Positions 29,881-37,846 of a stretch of DNA of 44,796 bases are shown here, piece by piece. The stretch comes from a virus. A program made the position numbers and the translations under genes. The stretch lies in the IMG/VR virus record IMGVR_UViG_3300022188_000019, positions 1 through 44,796 of that record, one strand, 5' to 3'. The notes beneath the pieces are model-generated. The model had not been told where the DNA came from. It saw only the letters and a program-made list of their open reading frames with translations, and did no database searches. The first letter of the stretch is position 1. The number at the start of each line of letters is the position of its first letter.

Positions 29881-31917
29881 ATGGCAACGAAAAAGATAAA
29901 ACTTGAGTGGGATGGTGATGAACTTATTATTCGCAATGTTGAAGTTTCTCATCCGAGCAAAGTAAATGCAAATTTTAGGACATATCCCAATGCAAGACAA
30001 AAGGTTAAAACTTTTGTGAAGCCTTATAACAAGAAAGTTCTTCTTTGGCATAATGATATGGTTGATCCTGTTGGTTATGTTGAGAATGCATATTATAGAA
30101 AGCAGTCTATTAATGATCCGGAAACTGATGCTGTTGTTGTTGATATCAGGCTTGTTGATAAGAATTTTATAGAAAAGTTTTTGAAAGGGGTTTATAATAC
30201 ATTTTCCATAGGTGCTGTTTCAGAGAAAAGTGTTTGTTCTATATGTGGAGAAGAGAATTGTGATCATGTTCCTGGTCAGGTTTATGATGGTAATTTGTGT
30301 TATAGAAAGACATATTTGGATAAGTATGTTGAACTTTCTTTTGTCACAGTTCCTGCTGATGAAAATGCTTTTATACCTATTGAAGAAGTGCGTAATTATA
30401 TGATATCTTCGAATGAGATAGGTGATGATATTGATAGTGATCGAATTATTATAGATACGATAAATATAGAAATAGATAAAATGGGAGGTAATGAAGTGGA
30501 AAATAAAGATGTTAAAATTGATGAGATTGCAAAGGAGTTGGGGTTAACTCCGGAATTTATTGAATTTGCGATAGGTGTTCTTGAGATGTCTATGGATGAT
30601 TTGAAAGAGATTGTCCAGAAGGTTGATAGCGGTGATACTGATGATTTGTTTGATCCTGAATTACTGGATGCTGATAGTGATGATGAGGGAGATGAAAGTG
30701 ATGAAGGTGATGAGGGGGGTGATGATGAAGGTGATGGAGATGGTGATGAGAAGGATAGTGATGGGGGCGCTTCTGACACAAAAGACAAAAAACTTCCTCC
30801 TGTTGGCTCGAAAGCCCGGCAAAAGATGAAGGGCCCCTTCTGTGGGCCTGATAAAACATTTCCCGTGCCTGATTGTAAACATGCTGCTGTTGCGATGGCG
30901 ATGCTTAATTGGCCTGCTGTGAAAAAGAAATACAGTGCTGCGCAGAGGAAGAAGATTGCTGCATGTATTATGAGGGTGGCTAAGCGTCTTGGTTGTCCGA
31001 TGGCAAAGAAAAAGAAAAAGGGTGATGATCTTGAGAAGAAACAGAATCAGAATCAGAAACCTGAAAAGAAAGAGATTTCTCTTGATGCGCTTAAAAAACT
31101 TCATCCTGAGTTTATTGCTTTTGCTATGGATGTTCTTGATGATAATATGCTTATTGAGTTGAATACTATTGCAGAAAGAGCGCTTGAGGGCGCGCTTACA
31201 CTTGACGATATTTGGGATGAGAATTTTGACGCGCCTATATTTGAGAAGGCTGTTGAGGAAGTTGAGTTTGGTAAGTCAGAAGAGGACGGCGCTTCCATTT
31301 ATTGTGGTCCTAATAAGACATTTCCGATACCTGATTGTCAGCATGCTGCTATTGCATTGGCTATGTTGAAGTGGCCGAAGTTGCAGAAAGATTTTCGTGG
31401 ACATATTGGTAAGATTAGGGAAAGTATTTATAGAAAAGCAAGGATGTTTGGTTGTGATTTTGCGCAGAGTGAGAATGATAAGGTAAATGATGATAATGAT
31501 GCTGATATTAAGAAAGATGAAAATACAGTGGTTGTTCCACTTGAGAAATTTGAGCAGATGTTGCTTGATCTTAAAGAGAAGGACTTGAAGATCAAGGCAC
31601 TTGAGGAGGAGATTGAGCGACTGAAAGGCGGGCTTACTGATAAAGCGATTGAGGTTATAAAGGATATATTCAAGACGGTGGCGCCTAAATTTGACATCTC
31701 TGATATGACTGTTGATAATTATGAGGACTATATCAAAAAATACAAAAAGTATGTTGCTGATGAGATCCTGAGGTATATTGAAACAGATGGTGATGAGGGT
31801 AAAGAGGATATTTCTGATGATAATGATGAGCATAAGGATATTCTTGATATTGTTGATGAGTTAGATGAAAATGGTGATGATATTTCGAAAAAGATTTTGG
31901 ATATTCTTGATAAGTAA
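29881..31917 (+). CDS. Prohead protease fused to scaffold-like region (678 aa)
   Basis: Residues 1-170 look like a phage prohead protease: LLWHNDMVDPVGYV (His57 candidate), then YNTFSIGAVSEKSVCSICG (Ser109 candidate) and CDHVPGQ, then VELSFVTVPADENA; this removes scaffold and capsid peptides during maturation. An extended acidic linker follows (about 255-300), then two copies of a CGPxKTFP(V/I)PDCxHA domain (about 320-373 and 475-527), and a coiled coil near 552-585 (LKEKDLKIKALEEEIERLK) typical of scaffolds. Protease and scaffold are thus one frame, with a nested start at 30496. SD AGGAG 9 nt upstream. Confidence 0.82.
   Translation: MATKKIKLEWDGDELIIRNVEVSHPSKVNANFRTYPNARQKVKTFVKPYNKKVLLWHNDMVDPVGYVENAYYRKQSINDPETDAVVVDIRLVDKNFIEKFLKGVYNTFSIGAVSEKSVCSICGEENCDHVPGQVYDGNLCYRKTYLDKYVELSFVTVPADENAFIPIEEVRNYMISSNEIGDDIDSDRIIIDTINIEIDKMGGNEVENKDVKIDEIAKELGLTPEFIEFAIGVLEMSMDDLKEIVQKVDSGDTDDLFDPELLDADSDDEGDESDEGDEGGDDEGDGDGDEKDSDGGASDTKDKKLPPVGSKARQKMKGPFCGPDKTFPVPDCKHAAVAMAMLNWPAVKKKYSAAQRKKIAACIMRVAKRLGCPMAKKKKKGDDLEKKQNQNQKPEKKEISLDALKKLHPEFIAFAMDVLDDNMLIELNTIAERALEGALTLDDIWDENFDAPIFEKAVEEVEFGKSEEDGASIYCGPNKTFPIPDCQHAAIALAMLKWPKLQKDFRGHIGKIRESIYRKARMFGCDFAQSENDKVNDDNDADIKKDENTVVVPLEKFEQMLLDLKEKDLKIKALEEEIERLKGGLTDKAIEVIKDIFKTVAPKFDISDMTVDNYEDYIKKYKKYVADEILRYIETDGDEGKEDISDDNDEHKDILDIVDELDENGDDISKKILDILDK
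30496..31917 (+). CDS. Possible nested scaffold protein (in-frame internal start)
   Basis: Within the protease gene, GGGAGG at 30483-30488 is followed 7 nt later by an in-frame GTG (30496; residue 206 of the long product). Starting there would yield a 473-aa scaffold lacking the protease, the same plan as lambda C/Nu3 and other phages. The long acidic linker, duplicated domains and coiled coil would all be in the short form. This is inferred from the SD and the known precedent; no direct proof. Confidence 0.5.
   Translation: MENKDVKIDEIAKELGLTPEFIEFAIGVLEMSMDDLKEIVQKVDSGDTDDLFDPELLDADSDDEGDESDEGDEGGDDEGDGDGDEKDSDGGASDTKDKKLPPVGSKARQKMKGPFCGPDKTFPVPDCKHAAVAMAMLNWPAVKKKYSAAQRKKIAACIMRVAKRLGCPMAKKKKKGDDLEKKQNQNQKPEKKEISLDALKKLHPEFIAFAMDVLDDNMLIELNTIAERALEGALTLDDIWDENFDAPIFEKAVEEVEFGKSEEDGASIYCGPNKTFPIPDCQHAAIALAMLKWPKLQKDFRGHIGKIRESIYRKARMFGCDFAQSENDKVNDDNDADIKKDENTVVVPLEKFEQMLLDLKEKDLKIKALEEEIERLKGGLTDKAIEVIKDIFKTVAPKFDISDMTVDNYEDYIKKYKKYVADEILRYIETDGDEGKEDISDDNDEHKDILDIVDELDENGDDISKKILDILDK
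30547..31461 (+). repeat. Tandem duplication of an about 120-150-residue unit in scaffold region
   Basis: Unit 1 (about 30547-30999) starts TPEFIEFAIGVL and ends with the CGPDKTFPVPDCKHA...LGCP domain. Unit 2 (about 31102-31461) starts HPEFIAFAMDVL and ends with CGPNKTFPIPDCQHA...FGCD. Order and spacing of both blocks match, apart from the long acidic stretch in unit 1. An internal duplication is the simplest reading. Confidence 0.8.
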
Positions 31918-31938
31918 GCAATTGCGGTATAATATAAT
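31907..31938 (+). promoter_or_regulatory. Candidate promoter before head structural genes
   Basis: Two overlapping TATAAT boxes (31928-31933 and 31933-31938) follow GG; upstream TTGATA at 31907-31912 gives a 15-nt spacer to the first box, shorter than ideal. Located in the 74-nt gap before the 414-aa structural gene and the capsid gene. A plausible late promoter, with moderate support. Confidence 0.45.
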
Positions 31939-31991
31939 AGGCAATAAATTTTGAGTAGTATTAACTTAAATAAGAAAACTCGGAGGTAAAC

Positions 31992-33236
31992 ATGGATTTT
32001 AGAGGAATTTCATCTCAGCTGATGTTGATGGGTACTTTTCCGAATGAATATAAGCCTATTTTTCAGGCTTTTGGGCATGATTATGATCCGTATTCTCTTG
32101 CAACCATAGGTCCGTTTAAGGCGGATGATGGTTTTCCTACACAAATAAAGCCTGTTACAAGGCCGGATATTGAGTATGTGATTCCGGCTGGTAAGGTTGT
32201 GACTTTTAAGGGAATAAATAAATCTGCGGATATTACCATTGGGGGCGCTTCTGAAAAAATCCCCGTTTATGGTGCTGGCCGTGAATCTACGATGACACGC
32301 ACTTATCCTTCTGATACAGTTGCTGATAAAGATTCTTGGCGTGGCACTGACACTATTATGGGCGAGATCATTCCTTGTGCTGGTTGGTATAATGCAGATG
32401 ATGATGGAGGTTCACCTCCAACTGTTTATGATACAGTTGCAGGTTGGGATTATGGTTATGGGTTGAAATCTGGTGACTATGTAGTTTATGATGGTACTAA
32501 TACGGCTGATCTAGTTTATTCTATAGGCGCCACTCTTCCGATTGGAATTGTTATTGAGCCTGTAATGAAATGGAGTAATAAAGCTCATCTGAATTATGTA
32601 AATACTCCTGTTTACTCGATCTGGAGAAATGGTCGGCTTGTTTTGCCTTATGTTTATCTGAAAGGTCTTGCAGGGGACATTTTTTCTGATGTTACTATTA
32701 CAGCTTTAGCCATGCTTCATGGTCATGCAACAGATATTTCGGGTTCTACTGCAGATGTGAACTTTGTTAGAGGATTTGCAAAGATTTCGGGTTTATCGAC
32801 ATTTGTATGGGGTTATGAGAAAGCTTCACAGATTGCTCAAAATCCATATCAGATTGATTATCTTATAAAGCCTGATATTTATGGTAATTATACAACAGCG
32901 CATATTGCTAGTGGTGCTGATCTCTTTAGTGACGATGGACATCCTTTAAATAGAGCTTATCGCGATCGTCTTGTAATTGGTCATATTAATTATGTTGAAA
33001 CAGTTTATCCTCGCGATCTTATGCAATACATTGATACTGATCCTAGGATTCTTATTGGGACAAGTGCTGGTGGAATTGAACCGTTCTTGGCTTACTTCAT
33101 TCATGACTTCATGGTTATTATGGGTGAAGAAACTGGTGTTGATGTTAGTGACTATCTCAAAGCAGATGGTATTGCTAGTCTTGTTAATGATGGTTATTTT
33201 GGCATTGCTGATATTTCTCTTGTGTTTAGTTATTAA
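31992..33236 (+). CDS. Putative head structural protein, 414 aa
   Basis: SD GGAGG ends 7 nt before the ATG. The protein is rich in Gly, Tyr, Asp and Thr with a beta-strand look (FKGINKSADITIGGASEKIPVYG; GYGLKSGDYVVYDG). It contains no known motif. Codon use shifts towards CTT/GCT/CGT and C-ending codons, as in the next gene, which suggests high expression. Lying between scaffold/protease and the capsid gene, it is a candidate decoration (head-stabilising) or vertex protein, which would fit a large T-number head. The role is inferred from position. Confidence 0.75.
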   Translation: MDFRGISSQLMLMGTFPNEYKPIFQAFGHDYDPYSLATIGPFKADDGFPTQIKPVTRPDIEYVIPAGKVVTFKGINKSADITIGGASEKIPVYGAGRESTMTRTYPSDTVADKDSWRGTDTIMGEIIPCAGWYNADDDGGSPPTVYDTVAGWDYGYGLKSGDYVVYDGTNTADLVYSIGATLPIGIVIEPVMKWSNKAHLNYVNTPVYSIWRNGRLVLPYVYLKGLAGDIFSDVTITALAMLHGHATDISGSTADVNFVRGFAKISGLSTFVWGYEKASQIAQNPYQIDYLIKPDIYGNYTTAHIASGADLFSDDGHPLNRAYRDRLVIGHINYVETVYPRDLMQYIDTDPRILIGTSAGGIEPFLAYFIHDFMVIMGEETGVDVSDYLKADGIASLVNDGYFGIADISLVFSY

Positions 33237-33272
33237 AATGAAACTAATAAATTTTTAAATAGGAGGAAATAA

Positions 33273-34784
33273 ATGGAAAAGATCAAAGATAAAATGATGT
33301 CACTTTATCAGGGTATGTCCAAATCTGATAGAATTAAGTTCGATATGATATATCGAGCATTTACAAACCATGGTGTTGTTGATGTTAGTTCACTGCGGGA
33401 TGTTGTGACCGAGGATTCTGGTAATACAGAGGATGAGGTTATTAAAAATATTGCTGAGCAAGGAACAATTGCTCTTGATATTAAAGATGTGCTTTCAAGA
33501 GAAAACTGGGCTGCTGTTACTGGTTATACCATTTCTATTCTTATGGCACAGGCGATTGAGCCGGAGCTTCTTGTGACCAACCTCTTTACCAAAATTCAGG
33601 ATCCTGGTATGCAACTGAACTCTATTGAAGTTTATGTTCCTGATGAGCTTACTGTTTATGAGCTTGATAGGAATTCCGTTCGTCCTACGCCTAATCCCCA
33701 GATGAGGCAGCAGACTTACAAGATTCGTCTTGAAACTCGTAGATATGGTGTTTTCCTGCAGTTTGAGGAAGAGTATCAGGATCTTCCTATAAATTGGGAT
33801 CTGGTTTCTATCTGGCTTAAACAGGCTTCTAAAGCGCTCGCGAGGCATAAAGAGAAGCTTGCGATCAGTAAAATGCTTGAAGATGGTATGACGCTTTACA
33901 ATAATGCTGATACTACTTCTGCTGTCTTTCATGAGTTTACTCGTGGGCGCGATATTGAGGGCCGAAAGAATGGAACTATGAGCCCGCGTGACTTTATGCG
34001 TGGTTATGCTCATCTTATGAGTCTTGGTCATACTCCTGATACTGTTATTATGCATCCTTATGCTTGGCAGGTGTTCCTCTTCTCTCCGATGACTCGTGAG
34101 ATTCTTATGAATGGAAATGTTGTGCAGCCTGATTATACTGGTGTTAATGTTGAGACTCAGACATTCCTGCCTAATATGCCGTTCGGTAAACTTGGTCTGA
34201 AGGGTATTTTTGGTAATGTTTCGCCTGATGAATTGTTTGGTAAGATTGGGGCGGCGCTTCTCCCTGCCGTTAACAATCCGTGGGTGCTTAATCCTCTCAC
34301 AACAAGGATGATTTATCGTCCCAACTGGATGCCTAATGGAATGAACTTTATTATCACCCCGCATATAAGTTGGGTGCCGGATGGTAGTTCTCTCTTGACT
34401 GAAGTTTCTAGTGATACTGAGCCAACACATAATTTGTGGGCTAAGATCACAGGTGGAGAATATACTGGACTTGGTGAGGATGGATCTGTTGTTTCTGGAG
34501 ATGAGAGGGTGGCTGCTTATGTTAATTTGGATGCGCCTGTGACAGATATTGTTATGTGTGATTCTGGTGGAGTTGGATTTCTTTATCAGAAGCAACTGCC
34601 TACGCCAAGAGAATGGAATGATCCTATGAGAGATATTCTTAATATGAAGATTGTGGAGCGTTATGGGTTTGCTACTGCATATCAGGGACAGGCAATTGGT
34701 GTGTTTAAGAATATTGCGGTTGATGAGCAGTATGTTGCTGATCTTATGTCTGCTGTGACATTGACAGCGGGACCTCGGGGTTAA
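33273..34784 (+). CDS. Major capsid protein, HK97-like
   Basis: 503 aa. An N-terminal helical region of about 90 residues (MEKIKDKMMSLYQGMSKSDR) could be the delta domain or be removed by the prohead protease. The remainder has the HK97-fold look: MRQQTYKIRLETRRYGVFLQFEEEY (a long strand/E-loop like region), long helices with ASKALARHKEKLAISKML, and the P-domain loop TPDTVIMHPYAWQVFLF typical of capsid sequences. Excellent SD (AGGAGG). Codons are of the highly expressed kind. It is followed at once by a strong terminator. Prediction rests on fold pattern plus gene order. Confidence 0.85.
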   Translation: MEKIKDKMMSLYQGMSKSDRIKFDMIYRAFTNHGVVDVSSLRDVVTEDSGNTEDEVIKNIAEQGTIALDIKDVLSRENWAAVTGYTISILMAQAIEPELLVTNLFTKIQDPGMQLNSIEVYVPDELTVYELDRNSVRPTPNPQMRQQTYKIRLETRRYGVFLQFEEEYQDLPINWDLVSIWLKQASKALARHKEKLAISKMLEDGMTLYNNADTTSAVFHEFTRGRDIEGRKNGTMSPRDFMRGYAHLMSLGHTPDTVIMHPYAWQVFLFSPMTREILMNGNVVQPDYTGVNVETQTFLPNMPFGKLGLKGIFGNVSPDELFGKIGAALLPAVNNPWVLNPLTTRMIYRPNWMPNGMNFIITPHISWVPDGSSLLTEVSSDTEPTHNLWAKITGGEYTGLGEDGSVVSGDERVAAYVNLDAPVTDIVMCDSGGVGFLYQKQLPTPREWNDPMRDILNMKIVERYGFATAYQGQAIGVFKNIAVDEQYVADLMSAVTLTAGPRG

Positions 34785-34810
34785 TATATGATATATAGCG
34801 AGTAAAATAA

Positions 34811-34844
34811 GGCTGGCTGGTCGATGTGCCAGCCAGCCTTTTTT
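34811..34844 (+). terminator. Strong intrinsic terminator after capsid gene
   Basis: GGCTGGCTGG (34811-34820), 8-nt loop, CCAGCCAGCC (34829-34838), then TTTTTT. A perfect 10-bp GC-rich stem plus U-tract is the clearest terminator in the window. No promoter is visible between it and the next gene, so neck genes probably depend on read-through, which would hold them below capsid levels. Confidence 0.93.
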
Positions 34845-34865
34845 GAAAAAGTTTAAGGGGGTTAA

Positions 34866-35261
34866 ATGTTGAAGTGGATAATTGATGTACATAGTGGTAT
34901 GAAGATTCCTGTGGGTAATCTTGTTTTTGGTCGGGATATTTTCATTTTTCCTTTTGTTAAGGATATTTGGAAAAATCCTTATTTTCGTATTGGTATAGAA
35001 GAGGGTTATTATTATATCATATCGGAAAATTTGGTATCTGATGACCGTGCGCTTGACATATATATGCATATAATAAATAATGAACCTGTTATTTTGAAAG
35101 ACAAAAAGGAAGTTGAGTTTATACAATGGTTGCAGAAACTTTCGCGCAAGAAGATAGATTATAAGTTAAGTGAAGAAATGGGAAAGAAAAAGTCTTCGAA
35201 GAAATCTAATAATAAGCGCGCTAAGTCAAAATCTCGGTCTAAAACCAAATCTAAGAAATAA
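34866..35261 (+). CDS. Hypothetical protein with Lys/Ser-rich tail (131 aa)
   Basis: ATG at 34866 preceded by AAGGGGG. The N-terminal two thirds is a mixed aromatic/charged domain (WIIDVHSGMKIPVGN; GYYYIISENLVSDD), and the last 30 residues are a Lys/Ser/Arg tail (GKKKSSKKSNNKRAKSKS), likely disordered and nucleic-acid-binding. The tail resembles the end of the RecA-like protein. Located between capsid and neck genes. No family recognised. Confidence 0.75.
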   Translation: MLKWIIDVHSGMKIPVGNLVFGRDIFIFPFVKDIWKNPYFRIGIEEGYYYIISENLVSDDRALDIYMHIINNEPVILKDKKEVEFIQWLQKLSRKKIDYKLSEEMGKKKSSKKSNNKRAKSKSRSKTKSKK

Positions 35262-35266
35262 TAATT

Positions 35267-36574
35267 ATGGGAAAGGTTGTAAATATAAGTCCAGAATCTT
35301 ATTTGGATAAAAATGGTGTTATTCATATTGAGTTTGATACTGCATATGAACAATCAAGTATAACGGATACTACTATAAGTTTGTTATATGAAGAAAGTAT
35401 ACCATATGATATTGATTATAATGTAAACTTTGTTGATGATAAAAAAATTGATGTAGTATGTAATAATCTATATGTTGGGAAGCATGTAAGATTAAGCATT
35501 GTTGGTGGTAGTTTTGGAATAAAGTTTGTTGATGGAAGTGAACTTGATCAGCCAATTTATACGAGGATTTATGAAGTTGTTGATGAGGAATCTGCTAGTG
35601 AAGAAGGAGAAGAAATTCATATAGAACATTTGCAGGTTATTGAAACTATTCCGGATGATAATTATAGTAACTATAAAGGGAAACAAATTATATTCAAATT
35701 TAATGGTATGATAGATGCATCTATGGATTCAACTATATCTGATCATGTTTTAATCTACATTAGACCACCTTTCACATTTCAATCAACAAAGCATATATAT
35801 TTTCCGAGTGAAGGTTATTTAAGTTCAGATTCATATGATGTTAATATATCTGATGATAGACATAGTATTATAGTGACCTTTCATGATGATTCTGTTCCAT
35901 CTAATGCTGTTGTTAATGCAATATTGTTACCTGAGATAGTGGCTGATGGTTCAACTGGACTTTCGTCAATGAATGATGAATTTGAGATTGTTTTTTCGAT
36001 GAATTATACACCTATTGTAATAGATCCCAATGTTATAAGGGTTTTAGGTTATGGCGAGGGGCTTACTGATGAGGCAATCGCGCGCTTAATTTTGCTAAAT
36101 GAAGCAATTGTTGATATGTTATATACATGTAATTTGGATTGGAATAATCCGCCTTGGTGCGTGCCTCTATATATCATTGAATCTGTAAAGTCAGCAATTG
36201 CTGAAGTGAAATCGGGTGTTGTTCATTTCTTAGGTGGATCTTTCAGTAAGAATTTAGGTGATCTGAAGATATCTTATTCTACCGGACCATATGCTCCCGG
36301 TAGATCTGATTTGAATGCATTATATAATTTGTTAGCAAATTGTTGTGAGTTAGTTGGTATACAGCAGGCTGTGCCGGGCGCTTCTTCTTCTTACCCAGTC
36401 CCATATTACAATAAAATGACATATAAGAGATTTCCAGTGTTGGAGGATAGATTGAGTCTTGAACCGGGATATTGTGATGGTGTATATTTTCAGAGGATAA
36501 ATTTGCGGCGTCATATGAATTTGTTTGAGATAACTAATGATATGAGAGGGTCGAATAACGGATTTAATAAATGA
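35267..36574 (+). CDS. Putative neck/head-tail connector protein (435 aa)
   Basis: Starts 6 nt after the preceding stop with no SD. The N-terminal 250 residues look like two beta-sandwich (Ig-like) domains (HIEFDTAYEQSSITDT; KQIIFKFNGMIDASMDST). The C-terminal part switches to helices (LTDEAIARLILLNEAIVDMLY) like head-tail connector proteins. Stop overlaps the next ATG (ATGA). The role comes from gene order (between capsid and sheath) and domain look. Confidence 0.65.
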   Translation: MGKVVNISPESYLDKNGVIHIEFDTAYEQSSITDTTISLLYEESIPYDIDYNVNFVDDKKIDVVCNNLYVGKHVRLSIVGGSFGIKFVDGSELDQPIYTRIYEVVDEESASEEGEEIHIEHLQVIETIPDDNYSNYKGKQIIFKFNGMIDASMDSTISDHVLIYIRPPFTFQSTKHIYFPSEGYLSSDSYDVNISDDRHSIIVTFHDDSVPSNAVVNAILLPEIVADGSTGLSSMNDEFEIVFSMNYTPIVIDPNVIRVLGYGEGLTDEAIARLILLNEAIVDMLYTCNLDWNNPPWCVPLYIIESVKSAIAEVKSGVVHFLGGSFSKNLGDLKISYSTGPYAPGRSDLNALYNLLANCCELVGIQQAVPGASSSYPVPYYNKMTYKRFPVLEDRLSLEPGYCDGVYFQRINLRRHMNLFEITNDMRGSNNGFNK

Positions 36575-37122
36575 GAAAATTTAAAGACATGGAAATGAAT
36601 TCCGATTGGGCATCCTATTCATCTACAGATCCTATAGATTTAAGACTTGAGATGGATGCAATTTTTGATGGTGGGCTTGGTGTTGGACCAAGTGGTTATT
36701 GGGTTATTTATAGACATTATGATAGGAATAAAAAATCCAAGTATTATTCGAGGTTTACTGATGAAGGGGTTGGGGGGCCTCCATATGAATACACTGAGTA
36801 TTTAGTGAAAACATATAGGGTTCCAGTCACGAGAAAACTTACTGCAGGAGAGGATGAGGCGCCTATCGGTACTGTTCCGACGAATGAGTTTATATATTAT
36901 TTTAAAGTTGATGATCTTAGTCTTGAAATTCTTCCTGAAAATGATATGATATATGAGATTGAGGATGCAAATATAAAGCCTGCTGATATAAGGTATGCCA
37001 AGCGTATAGAACGATATCGTGTCAAATCATATCAGAGATATAGGCAGGCTGGTGGAAGAATTGAGTACTATGCGGTTTATGCGGTTATTGATATTTCATC
37101 TGAGGATGATAGGAGATTATGA
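36571..37122 (+). CDS. Putative neck/head-closure protein (183 aa)
   Basis: ATGA overlap with the previous gene. Contains SGYWVIYRHYDRNKKSKYYS and PPYEYTEYLVKTYRVPV, a pattern seen in small neck proteins of contractile-tailed phages, then a beta-rich YFKVDDLSLEILPENDMIYEI region. Its stop overlaps the next start. Assignment is by position and a remembered pattern, not by alignment. Confidence 0.6.
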   Translation: MRKFKDMEMNSDWASYSSTDPIDLRLEMDAIFDGGLGVGPSGYWVIYRHYDRNKKSKYYSRFTDEGVGGPPYEYTEYLVKTYRVPVTRKLTAGEDEAPIGTVPTNEFIYYFKVDDLSLEILPENDMIYEIEDANIKPADIRYAKRIERYRVKSYQRYRQAGGRIEYYAVYAVIDISSEDDRRL

Positions 37123-37829
37123 GTGAAAAAAATTTAAAAGATTTTATGAATAAATTTATTGCTAATGTTGGTGATTTATATGATCCAAGACACTTTTATT
37201 TTAGTGAGGTTGCACAGAGGCGCGCTTCAAATGTCAACTTAATGGGCGCGCTTAAAATCATAAATGACATTATCGAAGTTATAAGACCCCAATGTAAGTT
37301 TCTTCCTGTTTACAACAGATCATTTATTACAGCGATAAGAGATTATTATTTAGGAAATACTGGGCATCAGGTTGAAGTTGAGTTACCTGATGAAATAATT
37401 GCATATTCGGTTTTTTCAGATGAACAAGGTACTATGGGTGGTCATAAAGAAGGGTATAGTCCGCAATCTGTTTCTCCGAGACCTGCAGGACAGATGAAAT
37501 ATGGTGATTATGTTGTACCTGTTTATGTTGAACCCAAAGATTATTTGGTAGATTTTATATATTTTTCGAAAAATAATGAAGATCTTTTAGCATTGGTTGA
37601 ATGGTTTCAAGTTACGATGCAGACGATAATAAAACCTGTTTTAGTGAGAGCAGGTGTATTAAGGGTTGAGCATAGAGTTACTGGAGATGATGAGGTATTA
37701 TCGGAAATTTCTCCTGCGATCAGGCTTCCGCGTTCGAGGTATTATATAAGGGTTCAGCGTATTTATATAGATTTTGGACCTATAATTGATGGTTTCATTG
37801 TAAAATATTTTAGTTTGGAACAAACATAA
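37119..37829 (+). CDS. Putative tail-completion/terminator-type protein (236 aa)
   Basis: ATG 37119 overlaps the previous stop; SD AGGAGA lies a few bases upstream. Alpha/beta composition: helices at the start (LMGALKIINDIIEVIRP), then strands (DYVVPVYVEPKDYLVDFIYF) and a final strand RYYIRVQRIYIDFG. Position directly before the sheath gene suggests a tail terminator or head-tail joining role; not shown by motif. Confidence 0.6.
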   Translation: MSEKNLKDFMNKFIANVGDLYDPRHFYFSEVAQRRASNVNLMGALKIINDIIEVIRPQCKFLPVYNRSFITAIRDYYLGNTGHQVEVELPDEIIAYSVFSDEQGTMGGHKEGYSPQSVSPRPAGQMKYGDYVVPVYVEPKDYLVDFIYFSKNNEDLLALVEWFQVTMQTIIKPVLVRAGVLRVEHRVTGDDEVLSEISPAIRLPRSRYYIRVQRIYIDFGPIIDGFIVKYFSLEQT

Positions 37830-37846
37830 ATTAAATGGAGGAAGAT

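Noticed and set aside
30396-30859. Minus-strand frames rich in Ser/Pro/His opposite the acidic linker
   Set aside because: They are the complement of GAT/GAG-rich acidic coding sequence, which cannot form stops in that frame; no start signal.
33495-35126. 543-codon open frame on the minus strand opposite the capsid gene
   Set aside because: Antisense shadow: its translation is a low-complexity mix of Arg, Asn, Ile, Ser and His, has no SD, and crosses the strong terminator at 34811-34844; the opposite strand encodes a convincing capsid protein with an SD.
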